From: Bacteroidales bacterium
Lineage (GTDB): Bacteria; Bacteroidota; Bacteroidia; Bacteroidales; Marinilabiliaceae
Direction of reading: 5' to 3'
DNA: 14,014 bases
NCBI GenBank assembly: GCA_900766825.1
Contig: CAAFWU010000029.1
Coordinates: forward strand, 1 to 14,014
The notes under the pieces are model-generated. The model saw only the letters and a program-made list of their open reading frames with translations. It did not search any database and was not told where the DNA came from. Positions 5,969 through 13,985 of this stretch are shown here, one piece after another. Every line of letters starts with the position of its first letter. The stretch's first letter is position 1. The translations under genes were made by a program, and so were the position numbers.

Positions 5969-7261
5969 TTACTCGCCTAAGCAAGCATCAAGATCAGCTT
6001 TAATCTTTTGCTTATCAAGGTTTTGACCAATTATGCAGAGCTTAATCATGCGGTCGCCATAGAGGTCATCCCACTCAGCTTCTATGTTTGGATTTTCATC
6101 AAGAAGTTTGCGCATCTCGGGTGCTGGAGCCGAAGCAATCCACTTGCCAGTAACCTGAAGCTGCACCTGCTTGCCCGAGGTCTCGAAGAGCAGTGCCATG
6201 TCGCGGTCGTCATCGAACCAGATGAGACCCTTAGAGCGAATGATGTTACGAGGCCATTTGCGGACATAATAGTCCAATTTATTACGATCGAATGGGCGGC
6301 GGGCATAGTAGATCATTGTGCCTATGCCATACTCGTCCTCCTCATCTCCTTCATGACGATGCTCGTGATGGTGCTCGTGACCGTGGTGATGATGATGGTC
6401 ATGATGACCTTTATGATGGTCTTCGTCTTCATCATCATCATGTTCGTCGTCATGATGGTGGTCGTCATGGTCATGCTCATGATGCTCATGATGTTCGCCA
6501 TGAACATCGCAATCATCGTCATCATCATCGTCATGCTCTTCGCGACGTGAGTGATCGTCTTCTTCCAAAGCTTTGCACCAACCTGCCGATGAATAAACCT
6601 CGGCAAAGTCGAAGCAACCAGTTGCCAAAATATCGGCCACGTCAACCTTACCATGGTCGGTCTCTATTATCTTGACGTTGGGATGGATGGCATTGATAAC
6701 GGCCCTTACTTTACGAAACTGTTCCTCGGAAACCAAGTCTTTTTTGTTAATAACCAAGGTGGAGCAGAACTCAATTTGCTGAACAAGAAGACTCTCTATA
6801 TCCTCCTCGTCTTTCTCCTTGAGAAGGGCATCGCCAGAGGCGAACTCATCTACCAAGCGTTTGGCATCAACCACGCCCACAACGTTGTCGAGATGACCAT
6901 TTTGTATGGATTCCAACTCTTGGGCAATGGGCATTGGTTCACAGACACCACTGGCCTCAATCATTATGTAATCGAAGCGACCCGAGGCTATGAGCTGCTC
7001 AATGTTTTGTGCCATCTGAGTCTTGAGGGTGCAGCAGATGCATCCGTTGGTGAGAGGCACAATGCTGCTGGTGTCGGTGATGTTTGCACCTTTGGCAATG
7101 AGTTTCTCATCCACATTGACTTCGCCAATATCGTTGACAATAACGGCAACTTTGAAACCCTTTTGGTTGTTGAGAACTTGGTTGAGCAAAGTTGTTTTGC
7201 CTGCACCTAAGTATCCACACAACAGGGTTATGGGGGTTGTTTTTTTCTGCATGGCGTTCAT
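5969..7261 (-). CDS. CobW/COG0523 G3E GTPase, His-rich putative metallochaperone
   Basis: This 430-residue G3E GTPase belongs to the CobW/COG0523 family, whose members insert or deliver metals (zinc, cobalt) at the cost of GTP. Walker A is GYLGAGKTTL at 16-25. The metal site CxCC is CICC at 74-77. The Walker B-like segment is YIMIEASG at 98-105, and the guanine-binding NKKD is at 172-175. A linker of about 75 residues (234-310) is built almost only of His, Asp and Glu. The CobW C-terminal domain follows (RRPFDRNKL, then KGLIWFDD..). The His/Asp linker suggests metal buffering in the cytosol. The start is 16 bases after the valS stop, so it is likely co-transcribed. A second ATG at 7252 is also possible. 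I see no clear Zur-type operator, and the metal cannot be named from sequence alone. Confidence 0.93.
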   Translation of the reverse strand: MNAMQKKTTPITLLCGYLGAGKTTLLNQVLNNQKGFKVAVIVNDIGEVNVDEKLIAKGANITDTSSIVPLTNGCICCTLKTQMAQNIEQLIASGRFDYIMIEASGVCEPMPIAQELESIQNGHLDNVVGVVDAKRLVDEFASGDALLKEKDEEDIESLLVQQIEFCSTLVINKKDLVSEEQFRKVRAVINAIHPNVKIIETDHGKVDVADILATGCFDFAEVYSSAGWCKALEEDDHSRREEHDDDDDDDCDVHGEHHEHHEHDHDDHHHDDEHDDDEDEDHHKGHHDHHHHHGHEHHHEHRHEGDEEDEYGIGTMIYYARRPFDRNKLDYYVRKWPRNIIRSKGLIWFDDDRDMALLFETSGKQVQLQVTGKWIASAPAPEMRKLLDENPNIEAEWDDLYGDRMIKLCIIGQNLDKQKIKADLDACLGE

Positions 7262-7277
7262 GCTTTAAAACAGGGTG

Positions 7278-9905
7278 TTATTTCTTGAGGTTGGCAATCT
7301 GCTCCTCCAAAGCGGAGATTTTCTGCAGAGCGTCGGCCTCTTTCTTTCGTTCCATATCTACGACTTGCTGGGGAGCTCCGCTAACAAACTTCTCGTTTTG
7401 AAGTTTTTTGCGAACTCCAGCCAGAAAACCTTGCAGTCTCTTTACCTCGGCCTCTGCTTTGGCAATCTCGGCATCTTTGTCGATAAGGTCACCAATGGGC
7501 ACAGCATACTCCGTGGTGCCAACAAGGAAAGAGGCGGAGCTGGCAGGCTTTTCGGACACAGTCTGCACTGATGATACAAAGCCTAACCACTTAACGAGCC
7601 CCTGCAAGGGGGCAATGGGGTCGGCACCAACAACCATGAGCTCGAGCTCCTTCTTTGGAGGTATGTTCTTCTGGTTACGAACCATACGGATGGCCGAAAC
7701 CACAGACTTCATAGTCTCGAAGTTGGCAATGAGTTCATCGTCGCCAGCCTTGGGAGCCTCTTGGCTTTGCTGGGCCAACATAATGCTCTCGCCAGCCTTG
7801 CGCTCGTATATATTCTGCCATAGCTCTTCGGTAATGAAGGGCATAAAGGGATGGAGGAGCAAGAGGAGCTGCTCGAAGTAAGCGAGAGTTGCGTTAAGTG
7901 TAGTACGGTCGATGGGCTTACCGTACTCTGGCTTAATCATCTCGAGGTACCAAGCCGAGAACTCATCCCAGAAGAGTTTGTAAACGGCCATAAGGGCCTC
8001 AGAGAGGCGATACTTGCTGAAGAGGTCGGCCACCTCGGCTTGTGTCTTGCGCAGCACGGCCCCAAACCACTCTACGGCCTTTTGGCTCTCGGCCGAAGGA
8101 GCATCGTCGGAAATAGCCCAGCCTTTGACAAGACGGAAGGCATTCCAAATCTTATTGTTGAAGTTTCGTCCTTGCTCACAAAGAGCCTCGTCGAAGAAAA
8201 TGTCGTTACCTGCAGGAGCAGAGAGCATCATGCCCATGCGGACGCCATCGGCACCATACTTGTCGATCAGGTCAAGAGGGTCTGGCGAGTTGCCAAGCTG
8301 CTTGCTCATCTTGCGACCCAGTTTGTCGCGAACTATGCCTGTGAAGTATACATTCTTAAAGGGCATACGACCCTCGTACTCGTAGCCAGCCATGATCATG
8401 CGAGCCACCCAGAAGAAGATAATATCTGGTCCTGTTACGAGATCGGAGGTTGGATAGTAGTACTTAATCTCCTCATTGCCAGGATTGTTGATGCCATCGA
8501 AGAGGGAGATGGGCCACAACCAAGAGGAGAACCAAGTATCGAGGCAATCTTCGTCCTGACGGAGATCGTCAATTGAGATCTCGTAGTCAACCTTAGCTTT
8601 GGCCAATTCAAGGGCTTGCTCTTTGTTCTCTGCCACCACGAAACCACCTTGGGGAAGGTAATAGGCTGGGATTCTGTGACCCCACCAAAGCTGGCGGCTG
8701 ATGCACCAATCCTTGATATTCTCCATCCAATAGCGGTAGGTGTTCTTATACTTGGCAGGGTAGAACTTGATATCGTCGTTCATTACCGCCTCAAGGGCTG
8801 GCTTGGCCAGATGCTCCATCTTAAGGAACCACTGCATAGAGAGTTTGGGTTCGATGGGGACATTTGTGCGCTCCGACATACCCACCTTATTAGTGTAATC
8901 CTCAACCTTCTCGAGCAGGTTGGCATTGGCAAGGTCGATCTCAATTTGCTTGCGAACGTCGAAACGATCCATGCCCACATAGAGACCTGCGGCATCGGAA
9001 ATGGTGCCATTGTCGTTGAAGATATCGATACTGGGAAGGTTGTACTTTTCGCCCAACATATAGTCGTTTACGTCATGAGCAGGAGTTACCTTAAGGCAAC
9101 CAGTACCGAACTCTATGTCGACATATTCATCCTCGATGACGGGGATGACCCTATTGACGAGCGGCACAATGACTTTTTTACCCTTAAGCCACTGATTCTT
9201 GGGGTCGTTGGGGTTGATGCACATGGCGGTGTCGCCCATAATGGTCTCGGGGCGCGTTGTGGCCACAACTGCATACTTGCCAGACTCACCCTCAACCATG
9301 TAGCGCAAGTAGTAGAGTTTGCCCTGATGCTCCTTATATATAACCTCTTCATCGGAGAGAGCAGTGAGAGCCTTAGGGTCCCAGTTGACCATGCGAACAC
9401 CACGGTATATGAGTCCCTTATTATAGAGGTCGCAGAAGACCTTGATGACGCTACGGGAACGAGTCTCGTCCATGGTGAAGGCAGTGCGATCCCAGTCACA
9501 AGAGGCACCGAGTTTGCGGAGCTGCTTGAGGATGATGCCACCATGCTCATTGGTCCAGTCCCAAACATGTCCAAGGAACTCATCGCGAGTGAGATCGGTT
9601 TTCTTGATACCTTGCTGTGCGAGTTTGTTAACCACCTTGGCCTCGGTGGCAATGGAGGCATGGTCGGTGCCAGGAACCCACAGGGCATTGTATCCGTTCA
9701 TGCGAGCACGACGAACCAAGATGTCTTGAATGGTATTGTTCAGCATGTGACCCATGTGGAGCACGCCAGTGACATTGGGAGGTGGAATGACAACGGTGAA
9801 AGGTTTTCTGCCGTCGGGTTTGGATTTGAACAGACCGTTGTCCAACCAATATTGGTACCAACGAGCCTCTATTTCGTCTGGGCTGTACTTTGCTGATATT
9901 TCCAT
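7278..9905 (-). CDS. valS: Valyl-tRNA synthetase
   Basis: ValS charges tRNA-Val with valine in the cytosol and hydrolyses mischarged threonyl-tRNA. The 875-residue protein is full length for the bacterial family. The class I signature HIGH appears as HMGH at 50-53 and KMSKS as KMSKQ at 532-536. The editing domain occupies roughly 205-360 and includes ATTRPETIMGDTA near 215-227. The anticodon-binding helical domain follows the KMSKQ loop. The last 65 residues form the charged coiled-coil arm typical of ValS. The start ATG follows a leader of about 55 bases from a TACTTTTG promoter. The CobW gene follows at 16 bases. mazG lies 189 bases upstream in the same direction, with the valS promoter between them. 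Confidence 0.98.
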   Translation of the reverse strand: MEISAKYSPDEIEARWYQYWLDNGLFKSKPDGRKPFTVVIPPPNVTGVLHMGHMLNNTIQDILVRRARMNGYNALWVPGTDHASIATEAKVVNKLAQQGIKKTDLTRDEFLGHVWDWTNEHGGIILKQLRKLGASCDWDRTAFTMDETRSRSVIKVFCDLYNKGLIYRGVRMVNWDPKALTALSDEEVIYKEHQGKLYYLRYMVEGESGKYAVVATTRPETIMGDTAMCINPNDPKNQWLKGKKVIVPLVNRVIPVIEDEYVDIEFGTGCLKVTPAHDVNDYMLGEKYNLPSIDIFNDNGTISDAAGLYVGMDRFDVRKQIEIDLANANLLEKVEDYTNKVGMSERTNVPIEPKLSMQWFLKMEHLAKPALEAVMNDDIKFYPAKYKNTYRYWMENIKDWCISRQLWWGHRIPAYYLPQGGFVVAENKEQALELAKAKVDYEISIDDLRQDEDCLDTWFSSWLWPISLFDGINNPGNEEIKYYYPTSDLVTGPDIIFFWVARMIMAGYEYEGRMPFKNVYFTGIVRDKLGRKMSKQLGNSPDPLDLIDKYGADGVRMGMMLSAPAGNDIFFDEALCEQGRNFNNKIWNAFRLVKGWAISDDAPSAESQKAVEWFGAVLRKTQAEVADLFSKYRLSEALMAVYKLFWDEFSAWYLEMIKPEYGKPIDRTTLNATLAYFEQLLLLLHPFMPFITEELWQNIYERKAGESIMLAQQSQEAPKAGDDELIANFETMKSVVSAIRMVRNQKNIPPKKELELMVVGADPIAPLQGLVKWLGFVSSVQTVSEKPASSASFLVGTTEYAVPIGDLIDKDAEIAKAEAEVKRLQGFLAGVRKKLQNEKFVSGAPQQVVDMERKKEADALQKISALEEQIANLKK

Positions 9906-9966
9906 ATCGTTATATCGTAGAGTATTTTGTTTTAATACTAATTAATAAGTCGTAAAAACTAAAGTG

Positions 9967-9974
9967 CAAAAGTA
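9967..9974 (-). promoter_or_regulatory. valS promoter, -7 element
   Basis: TACTTTTG on the minus strand matches the Bacteroidetes -7 consensus TAnnTTTG and lies 61 bases before the valS ATG. A TTTG at the -33 position is not evident, so only the -7 element supports it. Confidence 0.6.
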
Positions 9975-10094
9975 GCCATTTTTTCTGGTGTTGAGCTACA
10001 TCTGTTCCGTTAACTGACTATTAAATATTGAATTCTGTGCAATATTATAATCAGTTTGGGCAAGAAATGCTCCTCCACTTAGGTCAGCTATTGC

Positions 10095-10910
10095 CTATTG
10101 GTTGGCACCAAGATGTTTGGCCTCTTGCCAAAGAGCCTCCATTTGTTCAATGGTTAGCTCATCAATTTTTTTGCCTTGTGCTGCTGCCCCTTGCTCTATA
10201 TGCTCGAAACGCGCAATGAACTTGCGGTTAGTCTTTTCGAGTGCGTTCTCTGGGTTTATGCCATAGAGGCGAGCCAGATTAACAACAGAAAACAAGAGAT
10301 CACCCATCTCCTTTTCCATATTATCTCGATCTTGGTTTTGAACCTCGGCACGGAACTCAGCAGCCTCTTCGTTCACTTTATCCCAGGCCTCGGCAGGGTT
10401 CTTCCAGTCGAAACCAACCCCACGGGCTTTGCCCTGAATTCTATAAGCTTTGATGAGAGCAGGCAAGGCGCGAGGTACCCCGCTTAGAACACTTTTGTTG
10501 CCATCTTTCTCACGAAGTTTAATCTGTTCCCAATTTCGGCTAACATCCTCTTCGTTGTTGGCCTCAACAGAGCCAAAAACATGAGGGTGACGACGTACGA
10601 GCTTGTCACATAAGGAATTGAGAACGTCGGCAAAGTTAAAAAGTGACTTCTCTTCGGCAATGAGGGAATAGAAGGCAACGTGCAAAAAGACGTCGCCCAA
10701 CTCCTTCTTTACTTCGGGGGCGTTGTTATCCTCGAGGGCTTGAGCCAATTCATAAACCTCCTCTACAGTTAGAGGGCGGAGTGACTCCCAAGTTTGCTTA
10801 CTGTCCCATGGGCATTGCATGCGGAGCTGACGCAAGATGGCATTGAAACGATTGAAAGCCTCGAGGCTCGAAGGGCTTATGTTATTATTGACGTCTTCGT
10901 TTGATATCAT
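10095..10910 (-). CDS. mazG: Nucleoside triphosphate pyrophosphohydrolase MazG
   Basis: MazG hydrolyses NTPs and dNTPs to monophosphates and pyrophosphate, cleaning the pool of abnormal nucleotides. In E. coli it also affects ppGpp signalling. The 271-residue protein is the two-domain form. The first domain has CPWDSKQT at 33-40, the metal-binding EEVYE at 50-54 and ELGD at 70-73. The second has EEAAE at 181-185 and EMGD at 201-204. The linker region contains GVPRALPALIKAYRIQGKA, also typical. The start follows an AT-rich leader with a 7-bp hairpin. No TAnnTTTG promoter is evident on this strand. It is divergent from phoH. Confidence 0.96.
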   Translation of the reverse strand: MISNEDVNNNISPSSLEAFNRFNAILRQLRMQCPWDSKQTWESLRPLTVEEVYELAQALEDNNAPEVKKELGDVFLHVAFYSLIAEEKSLFNFADVLNSLCDKLVRRHPHVFGSVEANNEEDVSRNWEQIKLREKDGNKSVLSGVPRALPALIKAYRIQGKARGVGFDWKNPAEAWDKVNEEAAEFRAEVQNQDRDNMEKEMGDLLFSVVNLARLYGINPENALEKTNRKFIARFEHIEQGAAAQGKKIDELTIEQMEALWQEAKHLGANQ

Positions 10911-10941
10911 TGTATATTAACATTTTATAGGTACACAAACC

Positions 10942-10962
10942 ATGTTGTAACCCCAACAACAT
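10942..10962. repeat. Perfect 7-bp inverted repeat in the mazG leader
   Basis: ATGTTGT, then a 7-base centre AACCCCA, then ACAACAT. It lies 32-52 bases upstream of the mazG start. It could be a leader hairpin or an operator half-site pair. There is no T-run, so it is not a terminator. Confidence 0.4.
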
Positions 10963-10987
10963 TGAGATATTATGGGCTAAATTTACC

Positions 10988-10995
10988 TATTTTTG
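10988..10995 (+). promoter_or_regulatory. Possible distal promoter toward phoH
   Basis: TATTTTTG fits TAnnTTTG. A TTG at 10962-10964 is 23 bases upstream, longer than ideal. Transcripts would include the mini-ORF at 11054 in a leader of about 190 bases. Confidence 0.3.
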
Positions 10996-11040
10996 CACTA
11001 ATGTGGCAATAATATGCCAACGGAGCCGAACAGAAATAAA

Positions 11041-11068
11041 AAGGAGGAAAGAGATGTATAAACTGTGA
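11041..11068 (+). other. Mini-ORF of four codons with a strong ribosome binding site
   Basis: AAGGAGGAAAGAG precedes ATG TAT AAA CTG TGA (11054-11068, encoding MYKL). The AAGGAGG is unusually good for this lineage, where strong Shine-Dalgarno sites are uncommon. It lies upstream of phoH. It may be chance in purine-rich DNA. Confidence 0.25.
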
Positions 11069-11150
11069 GAAAACGAGCAAAAGCAATATTTGGTAAAAAA
11101 CTTGGGGTGAGAAACTAATAAAGTGCTAAATCAGAAGCCTTATTTTTATT

Positions 11151-11158
11151 TACTTTTG
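11151..11158 (+). promoter_or_regulatory. phoH promoter, -7 element
   Basis: TACTTTTG matches TAnnTTTG exactly and lies 36 bases before the TTG start of phoH, predicting a start of transcription near 11165. No clear -33 TTTG is seen. Confidence 0.6.
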
Positions 11159-11194
11159 TAAGATTAAAAGTTGTAACCATAAAAAACATCGACA

Positions 11195-12313
11195 TTGAGC
11201 GAAAAAGAAACGGAAAGCAAGACCGAGAAACTAATCTACCTCGACGGGGTAGACATGCTGGAGTTTTGTGGAGCCAAGAATGTGAAACTCGACGAGTTGC
11301 GCCGAGGCTGCCCAAACGTGAGTGTGGTGGTGCGTGGCGATTGGCTCAAGGCATCGGCCGATGCCGTGTCATTATCTCAATTCGAACGAAGGTTACAGGC
11401 TCTAATGGACTACTACAGAGAACACAACGTGTTGCCTCTGGACGTGGTAAAAGCCGTGGTAGAAGGCAAACGCGTGGTGGTGCCAACAAATGCCGATGTG
11501 GTTCTGCACACTGTTGATGGAAGACCCATAAAGGCGCGAAACATCAACCAGCAGCGAATGATGGAGTGCATAGACCACGATGATATGCTCTTTGCCGTTG
11601 GTCCCGCAGGTTCGGGCAAGACATACTTTGCAATAGCACTGGCCGTAAGGGCACTTAAAGCCAAGCAGATTAGGCGCATAATACTCAGCAGACCTGCTGT
11701 TGAGGCTGGCGAAAAATTAGGCTTCCTACCTGGCGACATGAAGGAGAAGATAGACCCCTATTTGCAGCCCCTCTACGATGCCCTCGAGGATATGATTCCC
11801 GCCGCAAAGCTACGCGACATGCTCGAGGACAAAACAATAGAGATTGCCCCATTGGCATTTATGCGAGGTCGAACCCTATCGAACGCATTTGTTATTTTGG
11901 ACGAAGCACAAAATGCCACAATGCAGCAAATGAAGATGTTCTTGACCCGCATGGGCTACAACGCCAAGTTTGTCATTACGGGCGACCCATCGCAAGCCGA
12001 CCTTGTGGCTTCGCAAGCCAACAGCCTTGAAACGACGTGCAGAAGGTTGGCCAACATTCAGGGTATAAGCATAATACGCTTTGCCCCTCAGGACATTGTG
12101 AGGCACAAATTGGTCCAGCGCATTGTGGATGCCTTCGACAGAGCGGAACACAAGACCGACAGCACTAAGCCCATTGAGAATGGCTTGGATGAGGCAAACA
12201 ATAAAGACTCGCAACCAGAACCCGAAGATGTACTGGTTCCCGAAGATAGTTTGGCCGATAGACACCGAGCCGACCGATGTGTGAAGCGTAGCCCACGATC
12301 CCGCACAAGGTAG
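11195..12313 (+). CDS. phoH: PhoH-family ATPase
   Basis: PhoH proteins are cytosolic ATPases related to the helicase core, linked to RNA metabolism and named for phosphate-starvation induction in E. coli. Their precise role in this lineage is not settled. The 372-residue protein has Walker A GPAGSGKT at 136-143, RPAVEAGEKLGFLPGD at 166-181, Walker B VILDEAQN at 233-240 and the ITGDPSQ motif at 261-267. The N-terminal part (about 10-110) is the usual PhoH start. The start is TTG at 11195: an in-frame TAA at 11180 blocks anything earlier, and the first ATG (11255) would cut into conserved sequence. The last 50 residues are an acidic, then Arg-rich tail that looks poorly conserved. purC follows 94 bases later in the same direction. 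Confidence 0.94.
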   Translation: MSEKETESKTEKLIYLDGVDMLEFCGAKNVKLDELRRGCPNVSVVVRGDWLKASADAVSLSQFERRLQALMDYYREHNVLPLDVVKAVVEGKRVVVPTNADVVLHTVDGRPIKARNINQQRMMECIDHDDMLFAVGPAGSGKTYFAIALAVRALKAKQIRRIILSRPAVEAGEKLGFLPGDMKEKIDPYLQPLYDALEDMIPAAKLRDMLEDKTIEIAPLAFMRGRTLSNAFVILDEAQNATMQQMKMFLTRMGYNAKFVITGDPSQADLVASQANSLETTCRRLANIQGISIIRFAPQDIVRHKLVQRIVDAFDRAEHKTDSTKPIENGLDEANNKDSQPEPEDVLVPEDSLADRHRADRCVKRSPRSRTR

Positions 12314-12407
12314 GGGGGCAGTCTTACGGTTCATTAAGTTAATGTACCCCACCCAGACAAGCAGTTCCCAAACAAACAGAAAACTCAAAAACATTATATT
12401 GACAAAA

Positions 12408-13355
12408 ATGAGCAAAGCAGTTACAACAACCGATTTCAAGTTGCCAGGTCAGCGCAGTGTGTATCATGGCAAGGTACGCGATGTGTACAACATAGGCGAT
12501 AAATTGCTGGCTATGGTGGTTACGGACCGCATCTCGGCCTTCGATGTCATATTGCCCAAGGGCATACCCTTCAAGGGTCAGGTGCTGAACCAAATAGCCG
12601 CCAAGTTTTTGGACGCCACTCGCGACATCGTACCCAACTGGAAGGTGGCTACTCCCGACCCCATGGTTACCGTGGGTCACAAATGCGAACCACTGAAAGT
12701 TGAGGTAATCATCCGTGGCTACTTGACAGGATCGGCATGGCGCGACTACAAATCGGGCGTACGTGAGATTTGCGGTGTAAAACTGCCAGAGGGAATGAGG
12801 GAGAACGAAAAATTCGCAGAGCCCATCATAACCCCCACAACCAAGGCCGATGAGGGACACGACATGAACATCTCTCGCGAGGAAATTATAGCTCAAGGCA
12901 TTGTATCGAAAGAGGATTGGGAAAACATAGAGCAGATTACCAGGAAACTCTTCCAGCGTGGCACAGAGATCGCCGCTAAGCAGGGGCTGATTTTGGTAGA
13001 CACCAAATATGAGTTTGGCAAACTGAATGGCAAGATAATCTTGATCGATGAGATTCACACTCCCGACTCGTCACGATACTTCTATGCCGAGGGCTACGAG
13101 GAGCGTTTCGAGAAAGGTGAGGCTCAGCGTCAGCTTAGCAAGGAGTTTGTTCGTCAATGGCTCATTGACAACAACTTCATGGGTCAGGCTGGTCAAACAG
13201 TGCCCGAGATGACGGACGAGAAGGTTCAGGAGATCTCGGACCGCTACATTGAACTCTACGAACACATTACAGGCGAAAAGTTTGTTAAGAACGAAACAGC
13301 AGACGCCACAGAGCGCATCCGCCTTAACCTTACTCATTTCCTTGAGCAAGAGTAG
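12408..13355 (+). CDS. purC: SAICAR synthase (phosphoribosylaminoimidazole-succinocarboxamide synthase)
   Basis: PurC joins CAIR and aspartate with ATP to make SAICAR, a middle step of purine biosynthesis. The 315-residue protein is the long form common in Bacteroidetes. Motifs include GKVRDVY at 21-27 (nucleotide-binding loop), DRISAFDV at 40-47, VEVIIRGYLTGSAWRDY at 98-114, LVDTKYEFG at 196-204 and IDEIHTPDSSR at 213-223. I chose the ATG at 12408 because family proteins begin just before this point. The frame is open back to 12342, but those residues look like non-coding leader. A strong terminator follows 67 bases after the stop. It is probably transcribed with phoH. Confidence 0.97.
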   Translation: MSKAVTTTDFKLPGQRSVYHGKVRDVYNIGDKLLAMVVTDRISAFDVILPKGIPFKGQVLNQIAAKFLDATRDIVPNWKVATPDPMVTVGHKCEPLKVEVIIRGYLTGSAWRDYKSGVREICGVKLPEGMRENEKFAEPIITPTTKADEGHDMNISREEIIAQGIVSKEDWENIEQITRKLFQRGTEIAAKQGLILVDTKYEFGKLNGKIILIDEIHTPDSSRYFYAEGYEERFEKGEAQRQLSKEFVRQWLIDNNFMGQAGQTVPEMTDEKVQEISDRYIELYEHITGEKFVKNETADATERIRLNLTHFLEQE

Positions 13356-13422
13356 GAGCATACGGCTTTGTGTAAATAGGATACGTAGGGACTCTGCTTT
13401 GTAGTTAGCCCCCTACCCTACT

Positions 13423-13476
13423 TTCCCCCACTTCTCCCAAGTTCTATGGGCTGAGGTGGGGGAATTTCCTTTTTTT
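13423..13476 (+). terminator. Rho-independent terminator after purC
   Basis: TTCCCCCAC (13423-13431) pairs with GTGGGGGAA (13456-13464). An inner CCCA/TGGG pair closes the loop. TTTCCTTTTTTT follows. This ends the phoH-purC transcript. Confidence 0.92.
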
Positions 13477-13744
13477 AGGAAGGGATAAATACATCGACAA
13501 TATTATAGATGCAATGTTTAATTTTCGAGTGCTACATTTTTCCTTTTTAGGCTTTAGGGAGAGAGATTTTAACCAATTATGGCACGTGAGGGTATAGTAA
13601 TTAAATAAACCGGGCAATATTTTAGATCGCCGCAAAAGACACTTAAATAGCGATAAAGATATAAATTTCAACCACTTAGCAACACAATACTACAATACAA
13701 ACAGATGTCTTTGCACCGATTAAAAGAAAAAATTAATCGAAAGG
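13477..13744. other. AT-rich intergenic region, nothing identified
   Basis: About 270 AT-rich bases lie between the purC terminator and the stable-RNA promoter. I find no credible open frame with a family match and no RNA gene. It may hold upstream promoter elements for the SRP RNA unit. Confidence 0.5.
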
Positions 13745-13775
13745 TTTGGTATAATAAATCTTTTGACTACTTTTG
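13745..13775 (+). promoter_or_regulatory. Promoter of the SRP RNA/tRNA unit (Bacteroidetes type)
   Basis: TTTG at 13745-13748, a 19-base spacer and TACTTTTG at 13768-13775 match the Bacteroidetes -33 / -7 consensus. The expected transcription start is near 13782, just before the SRP RNA. Confidence 0.85.
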
Positions 13776-13790
13776 TAACCGCAAAGCACA

Positions 13791-13887
13791 TGGGTAAGTC
13801 CTATGCGACCAGCTCCCTTTGAACCCTCCAGGGCCTGACCGCAGCAAAGGTATTAGGTTGAGCGGTGCGACGTAGATAGCTTACCCA
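13791..13887 (+). ncRNA. ffs: Small bacterial signal recognition particle RNA (4.5S-like)
   Basis: About 97 bases fold as one long hairpin. The 5' end TGGGTAAG pairs with the 3' end CTTACCCA. CTA and the following GCGACCAGCTC-side pair with the GAGCGGTGCGACGTAGATAG side, and the apical part is CCAGGGCCTGACCGCAGCA. The AGG..GCAGCA symmetric-loop signature identifies the Ffh-binding domain of SRP RNA, which with Ffh targets membrane proteins to FtsY and SecYEG. The apical loop reads GG-CCTGA-CC (13832-13840), not the usual GGAA tetraloop. tRNA-Thr begins three bases after the end, so the RNA must be cut from a shared precursor. Exact ends are uncertain by a few bases. Confidence 0.88.
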
Positions 13888-13890
13888 CCT

Positions 13891-13963
13891 GCCAGCATAG
13901 CTCAGTTGGTAGAGCAGCTGATTTGTAATCAGCTGGTCGTGGGTTCGAGTCCCTCTGCTGGCT
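13891..13963 (+). tRNA. tRNA-Thr (anticodon TGT)
   Basis: The acceptor is GCCAGCA/TGCTGGC. The D-arm is GCTCAGTTGGTAGAGC. The anticodon stem GCTGA/TCAGC has loop TTTGTAA (UGU, codon ACA). The T-arm is GTGGGTTCGAGTCCCTC. The discriminator is T at 13963, CCA is not encoded, and the length is 73 bases. It is co-transcribed with the SRP RNA and followed by tRNA-Tyr. Confidence 0.97.
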
Positions 13964-13985
13964 CAAAAAAAAAATACATAATGAT

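Noticed and set aside
6330..6560. Tandem repeat or CRISPR-like array
   Set aside because: The periodic CAT/GAC pattern is codon-level low complexity of a His/Asp linker. There are no regular repeats and spacers anywhere in the window.
6292..6675. Plus-strand His-rich gene
   Set aside because: It is the reverse complement of the His/Asp codons in the CobW linker, which read as His in another frame.
8616..9896. 426-residue plus-strand open frame
   Set aside because: It is wholly antisense to valS, which has all synthetase motifs. The long frame is a by-product of valS codon use.
12342..12407. N-terminal extension of PurC
   Set aside because: The residues are low-complexity leader translation, and PurC proteins begin at about 12408.
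12339..13058. 239-residue minus-strand open frame
   Set aside because: It is antisense to purC, with no family features.
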